A stretch of DNA of 64,000 nt, from NCBI RefSeq assembly GCF_013460135.1, contig NZ_CP038155.1, positions 806,001 through 870,000 of the forward strand, read 5' to 3'. This DNA is from Arsenophonus endosymbiont of Aphis craccivora. Lineage in GTDB: Bacteria; Pseudomonadota; Gammaproteobacteria; Enterobacterales; Enterobacteriaceae. A program made the position numbers and the translations under genes. How positions within the stretch are numbered: the stretch's first letter is position 1; every line of letters starts with the position of its first letter. Positions 31,032-41,612 of this stretch are shown in pieces. Below the pieces are notes generated by a model. It was given only the letters and a program-made list of their open reading frames with translations. It had not been told where the DNA came from and did not search any database.

Positions 31032-34000
31032 TTATATACTGTGAGAAAAACGCTGATCTGTCAGTAATTCAGCTAATATAAGGTTGCCCTTTTCTGCTAT
31101 GTCGCTTGATTTTGATGCTTTGTTATTTCTGCTGTCAGCGACTTGTTCCCTAATTGATGGTGTGACCATTATAGGCTCTTGGTTATTGGTCATATTTGCC
31201 AGCTCTGTTTCACTATTTTCACAGTTATAAAGGATCTGTTCTTCGATATCTACAATCAAATGATTGGGATTGATTAATTGGATTGGCGTAAAACTGTCGG
31301 ATGGTTTGGTTACAGTTGCTGCTGGATCCTTTGTTAACTGTAAGGGCTTAGGTAACAATGCGATGGGGTAGCTTTCTGACGAATTAATCGGCATGGCAAT
31401 TAAATTTTCTTTTGCTATCGGCTGATAATTTTCTTGCCCTACTGGGCGCCAGGTTAATTCTATAGTGTCCCAATATTGATCACCAACCGCGTGGCTATTG
31501 GTGCTCCAGAACAGCCAAATAGGAGAATGTTTACCTGCTTCCAGATAGATTGTTTGATTATCACGATAGTCTAGCGTGTGAAATCGGTTTTTGTGTTGGA
31601 TATAAACCCGTCCCATATCATCGGCTTTAAATTTTAACTGATAATGATTGGTTTCAGTTGGTGCCAGAAAGCCAGAAAAAATCCACAACGTGGGTTTCAA
31701 TTTTTTGCCGTTTAACACGTTAGACTTAAAATCAGCATCAAATTGGCCAAATTTTTCTTTTCCCATCCAATAATTAGGAGAATCTCCTTGCCACCGTTTG
31801 GCATAAAGAGGAGCGTTATTTAACCACTGTTTTTTATTTAGTAGTGTATTAAATTGAGATTGCGTCAGACTTCTGTTGCCTAAATCTAGCTGACTGAGAT
31901 CATAAATGCTTAAATTTAATCCACCATGTTGCGACCGATCGGGAACCTGATAATGGTGTTGAAAAGTTTGGCTTGATCCTGATGGGTAATTTATGGTTGC
32001 GGAAAAGATTGTTGCGCCATGGCCGATTAATTGGCCGCGATGATTAATAACTTTCGGATCAGAGGAATGCCAGTTAATCGTCCCTTGTTGAAAAGATTGA
32101 GGTAGTGCTAATGATTCTGTTGCAAGGGTTTTTGTCTGTTGATAAGGGGTAGTAAATAGGTGTGAATAGGCAATATCTTCTTGGGGAAGAGATAGCGGAA
32201 AAATTTGCTTTTTGAGTACTTTTCCGTCTAACCATTCGGCTTTTAATGCACTGGCGGGGTGATATTTTGTCAGTGTGGCTGTGCCATTTGCATAAATTAA
32301 TGAGTCCCCTTCTGTAATTGACCAGCGAATTGCTTTACCTTGCCAATAGTTCACTAAACGTAGTGGGTGTGAAATGCTAAATTCGCTAAGCTGATCAAAT
32401 AGTGTGTTAGCAAGCGCATCAGGATTAGTATAACGATAAACAGAACGATTACTTAATTGACCTGAGGGGGCTTCAAGGATCTCGAAACGTACCAGTTCAC
32501 CTTTGTTAGCACTATGCAAACTTAGCGATTGTACTGAGGTTGCCGGTATTTGCAGCAACTCGGTCAAAAATCCTTGCTCTGGGGCGTCAGTTATTTTCAA
32601 TGCATATGGGTAATGTTTCTGTAATGGGCGCCCTTTTGCAGTGAGAAAATTGTGGTAAGGCTGAGGGAGGTTACCCTGGGTTGTAAAAACCTTTAGCTGA
32701 TTCTGTGGATGGGGTTCGGTATTCGGTTTCAGTGTTTGGCCGTTATGTTGAACCAGATGGCCGGTGATCCAGTAAACAGGTTTATTATGCTGGTAAGCGA
32801 GGCTTTCTTCTTCGATATTATACTGTTGATGATTATTCTTTGTCACTGTAACCCACTGCTGAAGAGTTTTATCCCATACTTGATAGAAACCGTCTACGGC
32901 AAAGCCACCATCTTCGCTATCTACACCCGTTATCTGATTGGGATACCATTGATATTGCTGTTCGACAAATTGATAATTTTTCGCAGTATTATGATCAGAA
33001 AAAAATGAAAACACCTGTCCAGGTAATAGTGAACCGTTACCACCGTGCATCGGATCGGTATTAGGATAGTAATTATTGTTATTATCAATAGAAAAGTTTG
33101 GCAAATATTGTTGAGTAACTTGATCATAACCCCAACTTGCCTGATAGCCTCATTTATAAGGATAGTTGGGATCGTTTATGCTATTAGGGCGGCCTATAGC
33201 GTGGCCGATTTCATGAATAAAAATACCAGCGCTCGCGCTACCACCACCTTGCTGTCCGCCACCTAGACCACCATAGTGATTAGGAAAAAAGGCGACATAG
33301 CTTATTTCGTTATCACCGATATTAGCTTGCCGTAAATGTTTAGCTGAATTATAGCTGGTTGCAATAGCACCTTTAAATCCGCCATTATCGGCGTGAGGAT
33401 CACTGCCTGGCTCGTTTTTGTTGCCAGTATAAACAGCAGGAAATCCATCTTCAAAAGAAGAAAACTGTTCAAATGCGACACTAGGGTAAGAATAAAGAGT
33501 GAGTTTTTTAATGGGCAATTTAGCCACTATTTCATTACCCCATTGATCTATGTTGTCGTTAATAACCCCATCATTGCCGGTATGATGAGCTATTCGCATG
33601 ATACGCAGAGTTAAATTTAGATCAGCTCCAACTTTAGGTCGAAATGCAAATGTTTTTTCTTGATAATGAGGTAAATCAAGCGGTTTGCCATTGGCTGTCA
33701 AAGTAATCGAAATCCCCGGTTTTATCCATTCTTCTTTGAGTGGTGCTATATAACTATCTTGATCGTTATGACTCCTTTGGCTAGCAAGATTATCCTGACT
33801 GGGTAAATCAAGTGATGTGGGTAGCTTTTTATCACCGGTTAATAGAATACGACCTAATTCATAACCATCAGCATCATGAACGATTGCGGTAAAATCTGGT
33901 GCCGGCGCGCCAGAGATGCTACTGGCATTAAGTTTAATTAATGCCCAGCGATTCTGGACAAGTTGTAAATAAGGATCTTTAGGACGAAACACATGGGTTT

Positions 34001-35493
34001 GAGCAATAAAAACATCATGTAACTTAAAATCAGCAGGAATAGGCTGGTGATTAGCAATAGGTTCCTGATAATCAGGTGTTTTGAGCGTGAAGGTTTTAAC
34101 GGTTGGAAAAAAAGGAATGGGTGCCTGATCATGTTGCAAAATGACGGCAATAGGACGACTGATATTACCAGCCCGATCGATTGCTTGAAGATGAAATTGA
34201 TCCATAACCTCGAAAACTATCATCGTAGGCTGGATGATATTCCCATTGCCCAGTTGTGCTATCTATTTGTGATGTGCCGAAATGCGGGACTGCCAGTAAT
34301 TGCCATGACCATCCTTGATGTGCGATTGACTGTGGTAATTGACCACGGATAACGCCAAGTTTGGCTTGGGTAGGATAGTTATTAGGTGTGGCAATGCCTG
34401 ACATTTTTATTAACTGATCATAACTGAGATGGGTTTGTAACACAAACTCAGTTATCGGGCGACCTTGATGATCATTGATTACCAGCTGTTGATAGTCGCT
34501 ATCCCATTTAATCTGGATATCATCATTACCCATTAATTTATTAAGTCTATTTTCTAATATTTTTACTAACTGTTGATTATCAAATTTAGAAGGGAGTGCT
34601 AAGTTAATATCGGTATAAAAAAGAGGTGCATTTTTCATTGTTCCATTTAAGGCAAAAGAAAAATGGGTTATGCGATAGCGTTGTGAAGCATCGTAAGAAA
34701 GGTGATAATCAGTGTGGCCAAAGGGTGATAGCGTTTGCGATAAAATAATTGGCGTGATAGCGGCGGTTTAACCTAGCACTAGTGTTTCGACTGTTCTTTT
34801 GTGTGGATCGGTAATAATCAGCTGGCGATCATAGTAAATCACTTGCACACCCTTGTGTTCAGGTAAATTACGATTGATGTGCTCCTCCATTGCAGCAGCA
34901 AGTGTAGTACCTGAGGTGATATTTTCCAGTAGCATATAGGCAATATCTAAGACCAGATGACCAGCACTATCTTGCATGCGGATAGAAAAGACCTTGGCTT
35001 GACTTGCTACTTGATCGGTAAAATTGAGCATTTGATAAGCAAAAATTATTTTTTGTTGGCCAAAATGCCACTTTTGGTTAGTAAGATTATTTAATGATAT
35101 TGGTGGCTCTTCAGATGGAGTGGCAGAAGACGTTGTTTGATGTTTTTTAACCAGATTTTGCTTGTCAATGAGCTCAGCTACAGTGAGCTTCTGCTGCCAT
35201 AGAGGATCATCTCCTTCACCATATATCGTTATTTCAATTGAATTATATGGATTAATTTCGTTTGTGATAGGCAGATTTAATTGCCAATTACCTTGCTCAT
35301 CATATTTGGCGTGATAATATTGATTACAATATTTGATCTGAATAAAAACTAGATTAGTTTGTGTGTTTATAGGTAATGCTCGATCGGTGGATATTTCACT
35401 TTCTAATGTAGTGGAGGTTATATTTTTACATTGATTGTGATTGTTATTAAATTTTTCAAATGAAGTCTGGCAAACTAAAATATTACCCGACAA
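31032..35493 (-). pseudogene. M66 (StcE/TagA-like) secreted zinc metalloprotease, decayed
   Basis: Four minus-strand segments read as one roughly 1480-codon protein. They are separated by a TAA at 34768-34770, a frameshift near 34200 and a TGA at 33150-33152. The protease core has IFIHEIGHAIGRPN, then YQASWGYDQVTQQYLPNF and DPMHGGNG, which parallel the zinc site and WGWD...PNF...MAGG stretch of StcE-type proteases. The third zinc-ligand position of HExxHxxGxxH is Asn here. A PA14-like lectin module lies at about 31430-31830 (WIFSGFLAPTETNHYQLKF, ADDMGRVYI). The N-terminal start (TTG at 35493) and any signal peptide are unclear. Family members cut mucins and glycoproteins. Confidence 0.78.
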
Positions 35494-35745
35494 ATTTATA
35501 TATTGATTTTTTTATACAATAATAAGTTTTTTATATTTACATGTAATTTATTATGGTTTTTTGAAGTAATAAAAGAATTGTTAGTCATAATTTATTTTTT
35601 TCTGTTATTTAATTAATAATCAATCTGACACATCGAAAATTGATATTCATCAATATATTGCAAAATTTCCTTAATGGCTAACGGTAAAATAGAAAAAATT
35701 AAAGAGAAAATTAATAGCTTAGTCATGTGCTCTTTCTTTTCTCGA

Positions 35746-36800
35746 GGCTTTGTTGAATAAATCGAACTTTTAGGTGATTGGCGGAGCTGATCGCTAAATT
35801 CGTTTCAACATCAGGTCCCCATGGCAAAGCAAAAGTTTAAAATTACCAACTGGCCCGCGTACAACAAGGCACTCAGACAACGCGGTTCCCTGACGGTCTG
35901 GCTTGATGAGTCGGCCATCGCTGGATGGACTGACAGTTCTTCGCCTGAAGGTCGTGGCCGGCCGCTTTACTACAGCGATATGGCTGTTACCACTGTCCTG
36001 ATGATGAAGCGTGTGTTTAACCTGTCGCTCCTGGCATTACAGGGCTTCGTTGATTCGATTTTTAAACTCATGTCTTTGCCGCTGTGCTGTCCGGACTACT
36101 CGCTGGTCAGCAGACGAGCAAAGAGCGTCAACATCAGCATAAAAACGCCAACGCGTGGTGAAATCTCGCATCTGGTCATCGACAGTACCGGTCTGAAGGT
36201 CTTTGGCGAAGGTGAATGGAAAGTCAGGCAGCATGGGGCTGACAGACGAAGAGTGTGGCGCAAGCTTCATCTGGCAGCAGACAGTGTGACTCATGAGATT
36301 ATCTGTGCCGACTTATCGCTCAGCGGAACGACAGATGCGCAGTCACTGCCGGGCCTGATTAACCAAACCCACCGGAAAATCAGGGAAGTGTCAGCAGACG
36401 GTGCTTATGACGCCTGTTACTGCCACGACGCGTTGCTAAGAAAGAAAATCAGGCCCCTTATCCCGCCGCGAAGCGGAGCGAAATACTGGCCGGACAAGTA
36501 CCATGAACGTAACCATGCGGTGGCGAATCAGCGTCTGAGCAGGAGTAATGATATGTGGAAAAAGAAAGTGGGTTATCACCGGCGTTCAGTGGCAGAAACA
36601 GCGATGTTCCGCATAAAAACTTTGCTGGGTGGCCATCTGAGGCTGCGTGACTATGAGGCTCAGGTAGGTGAAGCAATGGCGATGGTCAAAGCGCTGAACC
36701 GTATGACGTTGTTGGGTATGCCACACAGCGTCAGGATCGGATAACAGCTGTAGCAGAGGGAGCCATCCTGTCGGCTAATTCTGATTTATTCAACAAAGCC
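35746..36800 (+). mobile_element. IS903-group element, copy D (upstream of mutM)
   Basis: 1055 bp, ends intact. The flanks TTTTCTCGA and GATAACATA do not match, so there is no target duplication. Left flank is AT-rich DNA beyond the protease remnant; right flank is the mutM leader. In E. coli mutM follows rpmB-rpmG, which are absent here, so this is a synteny break. Confidence 0.96.
35821..36744 (+). CDS. IS903-group transposase, copy D
   Basis: 307 residues with intact DDE triad. Private changes Leu71 and Ser175. Confidence 0.95.
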   Translation: MAKQKFKITNWPAYNKALRQRGSLTVWLDESAIAGWTDSSSPEGRGRPLYYSDMAVTTVLMMKRVFNLSLLALQGFVDSIFKLMSLPLCCPDYSLVSRRAKSVNISIKTPTRGEISHLVIDSTGLKVFGEGEWKVRQHGADRRRVWRKLHLAADSVTHEIICADLSLSGTTDAQSLPGLINQTHRKIREVSADGAYDACYCHDALLRKKIRPLIPPRSGAKYWPDKYHERNHAVANQRLSRSNDMWKKKVGYHRRSVAETAMFRIKTLLGGHLRLRDYEAQVGEAMAMVKALNRMTLLGMPHSVRIG

Positions 36801-36896
36801 GATAACATATTAACGCACTCTATTCTATCGACTAACCAACACAAGATACAGTAGTATATATTAACATTAACGACTAGTTACATAATTAAGGGATCT

Positions 36897-37706
36897 ATGC
36901 CAGAACTACCTGAAGTTGAAACCAGCCGACGTGGAATTGAACCCTACTTGGTTGGTAATAAAATACAATATAGCATAGTACGGAATAGTAAATTACGCTG
37001 GCCGGTAGCGACAGAAATTGTATATATCGCCAATGAATCAGTAATCAGTGTTAAACGGCGCGCTAAATATTTACTCATTCATCTCCAGCATGGTTGGATA
37101 ATCATTCACTTGGGTATGTCAGGTAGTATACGCATCTTAACCAAGCAACAATTAGCCGAAAAACACGATCATATCGACTTGATTCTAGCCGATGGCAAAA
37201 TATTGCGTTATACCGATCCCAGACGTTTTGGTGCCTGGTTATGGACTAATGACCTGGCTAATTGCTCTGTACTTTCCCATCTAGGGCCGGAACCACTTTC
37301 TATCGATTTTAGCGCCGATTATCTTTATCAACGAGCAAAAAATAAAAAAACCGCCATCAAACCTTGGTTAATGGATAATAAAGTCGTCGTCGGTGTAGGC
37401 AATATTTATGCTAATGAGGCACTATTTGCTGCCAAAATTCTGCCAACCAGAGCTGCACATTCATTGACAAAAAAAGAGATCAGCAATTTAGTTATTCAAA
37501 TTAAACAAGTTCTTCAACGTTCAATAGAACAGGGTGGAACAACATTGAAAGATTTTTTACAGTCAGATGGCAAACCGGGTTACTTTGCTCAACAACTGTT
37601 TGTTTATGGTAAAAAAGATCAAGCTTGTACCCATTGCGGTCAACTGATTGAATCAATAAAACTAGGGCAACGCAGTACTTTTTTCTGTCATAGTTGCCAA
37701 AAATAA
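36897..37706 (+). CDS. mutM: Formamidopyrimidine-DNA glycosylase
   Basis: 269 residues, family length. Removes 8-oxoguanine and nicks the site. N-terminal catalytic MPELPEVET (Pro2 nucleophile after Met removal, Glu3), helix-two-turn-helix around [13 protein letters not shown], and C-terminal zinc finger [10 protein letters not shown]...[15 protein letters not shown] precedes the ATG. Convergent with coaD, 19-bp gap. Intact. Confidence 0.98.
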   Translation: MPELPEVETSRRGIEPYLVGNKIQYSIVRNSKLRWPVATEIVYIANESVISVKRRAKYLLIHLQHGWIIIHLGMSGSIRILTKQQLAEKHDHIDLILADGKILRYTDPRRFGAWLWTNDLANCSVLSHLGPEPLSIDFSADYLYQRAKNKKTAIKPWLMDNKVVVGVGNIYANEALFAAKILPTRAAHSLTKKEISNLVIQIKQVLQRSIEQGGTTLKDFLQSDGKPGYFAQQLFVYGKKDQACTHCGQLIESIKLGQRSTFFCHSCQK

Positions 37707-37725
37707 ACTGAAGTATAACTAGTTT

Positions 37726-38208
37726 TTATTGTTCAATTTTTTGCAACATTGCTTTAGCTATTGGTTCTGGTATAAAAGATGAAATATCACCGCCATGGCG
37801 GGCAACATCTTTAATCAAAGAAGAAGAAACAAACGACAACTTCGGAGAAGGTAATAAAAAGATGGTTTCTAGATCAGCCATTAGATGACTATTCATATTA
37901 GCCAACTGACATTCATATTCAAAATCTGACACGGTTCGCACACCTCTAATCAAAATATTAGCTTGGTGTTTTTGCGCAAAATTTACCGTGAGCCCACAAA
38001 ACCCGATTACTTCAACGTTAGTTAAATGTTTTGTCTGTTCTTTAGCAAACAAAATACGTTCATCGAGGGTAAACATCGGATTTTTACGCGAACTATCAGC
38101 AATAGCCAATATTAGCTGTTCAAATATTAAGGCAGCGCGCTCTATAATATCCAAGTGGCCGTAAGTTATAGGATCAAAAGTACCAGGGTAAATTGCTTTT
38201 TTTTTCAT
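37726..38208 (-). CDS. coaD: Phosphopantetheine adenylyltransferase
   Basis: 160 residues from the ATG at 38208 ([18 protein letters not shown]); the frame extends nine codons further upstream but the family starts here. Fourth step of CoA synthesis. The nucleotidyltransferase motif [17 protein letters not shown] and [17 protein letters not shown] are diagnostic. Neighbour of waaA as in E. coli. Intact. Confidence 0.96.
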   Translation of the reverse strand: MKKKAIYPGTFDPITYGHLDIIERAALIFEQLILAIADSSRKNPMFTLDERILFAKEQTKHLTNVEVIGFCGLTVNFAQKHQANILIRGVRTVSDFEYECQLANMNSHLMADLETIFLLPSPKLSFVSSSLIKDVARHGGDISSFIPEPIAKAMLQKIEQ

Positions 38209-38520
38209 AAAGTTATTTTCACTAATAACGAACAACTGAACACATATTATCGTATTGTTTAAGCATATTGAACAATTATGTTGACAAAATAAATCTCTAT
38301 CATTGATAAGAATAGCTACAATGTATGATCTTTTAAAAATAAATGATAATTACTATCATATTTTTAGTTAATCACTAGTTTAATTTTAATTAACGGACAA
38401 AATATTAAAAAATTTTATCTTTAATGATGAATAAAAACGCTATTTAAATACATATTCATTGCACTTTCTTATGTGCAATATGCTACTATATTGCTAATCT
38501 CAACCAGTCAATGTGATAGA
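38209..38520. other. coaD-waaA intergenic region (312 bp)
   Basis: AT-rich spacer between divergent genes. It contains a TTGACA hexamer (38281-38286), the palindrome TATCATTGATA (38298-38308) and a Fur-like inverted repeat (38344-38358, listed separately). No coding frame or RNA gene is recognised. Confidence 0.55.
38344..38358. promoter_or_regulatory. Fur-box-like inverted repeat
   Basis: TGATAATTACTATCA matches the 7-1-7 Fur core TGATAAT-N-ATTATCA at 13 of the 14 arm positions. It lies 163 bp before waaA and 136 bp before coaD, neither a classic iron-regulated gene. It may be a leftover of a lost gene or a chance match in AT-rich DNA. Confidence 0.35.
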
Positions 38521-39798
38521 ATGTTATTACGTCTATATCAAATACTTATTTACCTTATTCAACCTATTATTTGGTTACGTTTATTGTGGCGTAGTCACAA
38601 ATCTCCCGCTTATCGCAAACGTTGGGGTGAACGATATGGTTTTTGTAATGGTAAGGTAATTCCCGGCGGGATATTATTACATTCTGTTTCAGTAGGCGAA
38701 ACCTTAGCCGCGGTTCCATTAGTTAGAGCATTGCGCCATCACTATCCAACACTACCAATTACCGTTACTACCATGACCCCAACTGGTTCGGAGCGTGTTT
38801 TATCTGCATTTGGTGATGATGTTCAGCATGTCTATTTACCCTACGATTTGGCAGGATCTGTACGCCGTTTCCTTAATCATGCGGATCCTAAATTAACCAT
38901 AATTATGGAAACAGAACTTTGGCCAAATCTTATTATTCAATTAAGACAACGTAAAATCCCATTAGTTATTGCTAACGCCCGTCTGTCTGAACGATCAGCG
39001 GCACGTTATCAAAAATTAGCTTATTTTATCAAAAAGTTATTGCAAAAAATTACCTTAATCGCAGCACAAAACCAAGAAGATGGCGAACGTTTTATTAAAT
39101 TGGGTTTAGCAAGAAAAAAATTGAATGTTACAGGTAGTCTAAAGTTTGATATTTCTGTCACCCCTGAATTGGCTGTAAAAGCCATAACATTACGTCGACA
39201 ATGGGCTCCGCACCGCCCGGTTTGGATTGCTACCAGTACCCATGAAGGAGAAGAGTCAATTATTTTACAGGCTCATACTAAACTATTAAAACAATTTCCC
39301 GACTTATTGCTGATCCTTGTTCCTCGCCACCCGGAACGCTTTGCACTAGCAAAAGCGTTAACCCAAAAAGCTAAACTACGCTATATTTGCCGTAGTGAAA
39401 ATCGCGTTCCCAATACGGATACTCAAGTTATTATTGGTGATACCATGGGTGAACTGATGCTACTCTATGGTATTGCTGATCTGGCCTTTGTCGGCGGCAG
39501 TTTAGTTGAAAAAGGCGGGCATAATCCTTTGGAAGCAGCAGCACATGCCCTGCCTGTTTTAATGGGGCCTTATACTTTCAATTTCAAAGATATTTGTACC
39601 AAACTAAAACAAGCCGATGGTCTTATTCCGGTTAATGATAGTAAATCCTTAACCGTTACTGTTTCCCATTTGCTTAAAGATGAAGATTATCGTCTATACC
39701 ATGGTCGTCAAGCAGCAGAAGTTTTACATGAGAATCAAGGGGCATTGCAAAAATTACTAAAGCTACTGGAACCCTACCTGCCACCAGTAACACACTAA
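38521..39798 (+). CDS. waaA: 3-deoxy-D-manno-octulosonic acid (Kdo) transferase
   Basis: 425 residues from the ATG at 38521 (MLLRLYQILIYLIQPIIWL), equal to E. coli; 16 upstream codons in frame are not family-like. Inner-membrane-anchored GT30 enzyme that adds two Kdo to lipid IVA. Visible: KRWGERYGF, HSVSVGETLAA (catalytic Glu region), METELWPNLI, and FVGGSLVEKGGHNPLEAAA (donor site). Intact. Confidence 0.97.
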   Translation: MLLRLYQILIYLIQPIIWLRLLWRSHKSPAYRKRWGERYGFCNGKVIPGGILLHSVSVGETLAAVPLVRALRHHYPTLPITVTTMTPTGSERVLSAFGDDVQHVYLPYDLAGSVRRFLNHADPKLTIIMETELWPNLIIQLRQRKIPLVIANARLSERSAARYQKLAYFIKKLLQKITLIAAQNQEDGERFIKLGLARKKLNVTGSLKFDISVTPELAVKAITLRRQWAPHRPVWIATSTHEGEESIILQAHTKLLKQFPDLLLILVPRHPERFALAKALTQKAKLRYICRSENRVPNTDTQVIIGDTMGELMLLYGIADLAFVGGSLVEKGGHNPLEAAAHALPVLMGPYTFNFKDICTKLKQADGLIPVNDSKSLTVTVSHLLKDEDYRLYHGRQAAEVLHENQGALQKLLKLLEPYLPPVTH

Positions 39799-39967
39799 AT
39801 ACGAATATTATTGAATATCGCTAAAACCCATAGCGAAATAGCACTTATGATAATTCACTAAACAATATAACTTAACAAATACTACATATTTTGTCTTTTC
39901 TTCATTATAGTGTTACTGGTTTAATTCAAATAAATGGGATCCTTACCCTCCAATTTTATAACTAACG

Positions 39968-41445
39968 ATGAAAAATAATATGCCTTTATCTAGCTCAAAT
40001 TCAAAAATATTGCTCTATCTGTGGGTATCGATTTATGCAATTTTATGGAGTTGTGGAAGTTATTTTTTAGATCCAACCGTACCTTACGATGCTGTTGAAG
40101 CAGTTAACTGTGGAATGAACGGTGAATGTGGCTCCCCAAAAACCCTTGGTTTGTTGGTGCCGTTATGTGGCCCGCCATCTACTTAAACCTTTCCTACAGT
40201 TTTTATTGGTATTTTATTCACTTTGTTGGTATAGCCATTGGTATGATAGGGGTATGGCAACTGGCTTACCGCCTCAGTCACAAAATTGAATTGGCTTGGT
40301 TTGCATTATTGATACTAAATTTATCAGGCATCATTAATTTTGATATCATTCCTTATAATGATAACTATATTTTGGTCACTCTATGGCCATGGGTGCTACT
40401 CTTTTTCCTGCGTGCTGTTTATGATCATCCTAAATGGTGGCTTGCTTTTGTACTGGTATCTGGCTTGGCAACCATGGGTAAGTATTCAACATTGGCCCTG
40501 GTTGGCACGGTTTTTTTATTAACCCTTTTCGTGCCTAAGGTGCGCAAAAGTTATCAACAACCCCTTTTTTATATTGCAATTGCACTTTGGTTTGCATTGA
40601 TCTTGCCTAATTTGTTCTGGCTATTAGAAAATGATTTTTCTGCCTTTAAATGGGTTGATTCACAAATCGAACAAGGCTTTAACCTGCATGTGGTCAGCTC
40701 AATATTATCTGTTTTCTACCCGTTAGTTATTGCTACCATAATTCTCTATCTATTAGGTGGTAAAATAGGCTGGCCTAAAGAGCAACCCACTCAATTAGTT
40801 AATTTTATTTTACTCCTTCCCTTGGCCGTAATTTTTGGTTGGTTTTTGTTTCATGATGGAGGGCGGATGACCTAATGGTTACAACCATTTATGATGATTG
40901 CGGCGCCATTATTTATTGGCTCTATCTCCATTTCGCCCAAGAAATCTCTACGAAAGACATTTTTTGGTTTAATTATCATTGGCGGCCTGATCTTTTTAGG
41001 TTACTGCCTGGTATTAAATTATAATATCCGTGGCGCTGGCCAGAAAATGATCGGTATTAAAGCACTCACGGCATAAGGACAACAGCGCTGGCGGCAAAAA
41101 TATGGTCAACCATTAAAATATGTTGGTGGCGAAGATAACCTTTATCAATGGTTTATTATCTATGCTTCTGATAGGCCACACACTATCCAGCCTGGGGATA
41201 GCAGTGAAGATCAGCCACCGAATGTTTATTATCGCGATATTACGGCAGAAACACTTAAAAAACATGGTGCTTTATTATTAGGGCGAAAAGGTAAAGATTG
41301 CAGCCAAGAAAATTTTACTCGGATGTCAAAACATTGGCCACAATTTACCATTAAAAAAGAAGCCATTATTTACCAATCAGAACCCAACGCTGATCCGCAA
41401 TCAATGTTCTTGGGATTTATTGCGCCAGAAAAAAATTATCATTAG
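39968..41445 (+). pseudogene. GT39/ArnT-like membrane glycosyltransferase, three lesions
   Basis: ATG at 39968. The first frame (SCGSYFLDPTVPYDAVEAV) slips near 40135, at an A-run in CCCCAAAAACCC that is one A short, into the frame PKNPWFVGAVMWPAIYLN. TAA stops follow at 40873-40875 and 41074-41076, and the natural end is the TAG at 41443. Many hydrophobic helices and a soluble C-terminal part fit the PMT_2/ArnT superfamily of polyprenyl-phosphate-sugar transferases. The place between waaA and waaC suggests a role in decorating LPS core or lipid A; substrate unknown. Confidence 0.8.
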
Positions 41446-41452
41446 AAATAGA

Positions 41453-41488
41453 GTGACAATGAAATAGGAAGAAAATTTTCATTGTCAC
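41453..41488. terminator. Perfect 12-bp inverted repeat between convergent genes
   Basis: GTGACAATGAAA (41453-41464) and TTTCATTGTCAC (41477-41488) form a 12-bp perfect stem with a 12-nt loop. It starts 8 bp after the glycosyltransferase remnant and lies downstream of waaC on the other strand. There is no clear T-run on either side, so it may act as a Rho-assisted or bidirectional mRNA end rather than a classic terminator. Confidence 0.45.
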
Positions 41489-41612
41489 AAAATTGATACC
41501 TATATTTGTATCAACCTGACAATTTTACTAAAGCTAACTTAAGTTTAACGGAGTAAATTGCCTTGCTCGGTTGTGCCTTATCTGTCAACAAATAGATAGA
41601 TAAAAATTTTCA

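Noticed and set aside
31032..33104. Treating the 690-codon segment as a separate intact secreted protein
   Set aside because: It is in the same frame as the upstream protease piece, separated only by a TGA, and begins within the protease core without a signal peptide.
38295..38312. Resemblance of CTCTATCATTGATAAGA to a Tn10 tet operator next to TTGACA
   Set aside because: No tetR or tetA gene is nearby and one half-site is imperfect; in AT-rich DNA a short palindrome match is likely by chance.
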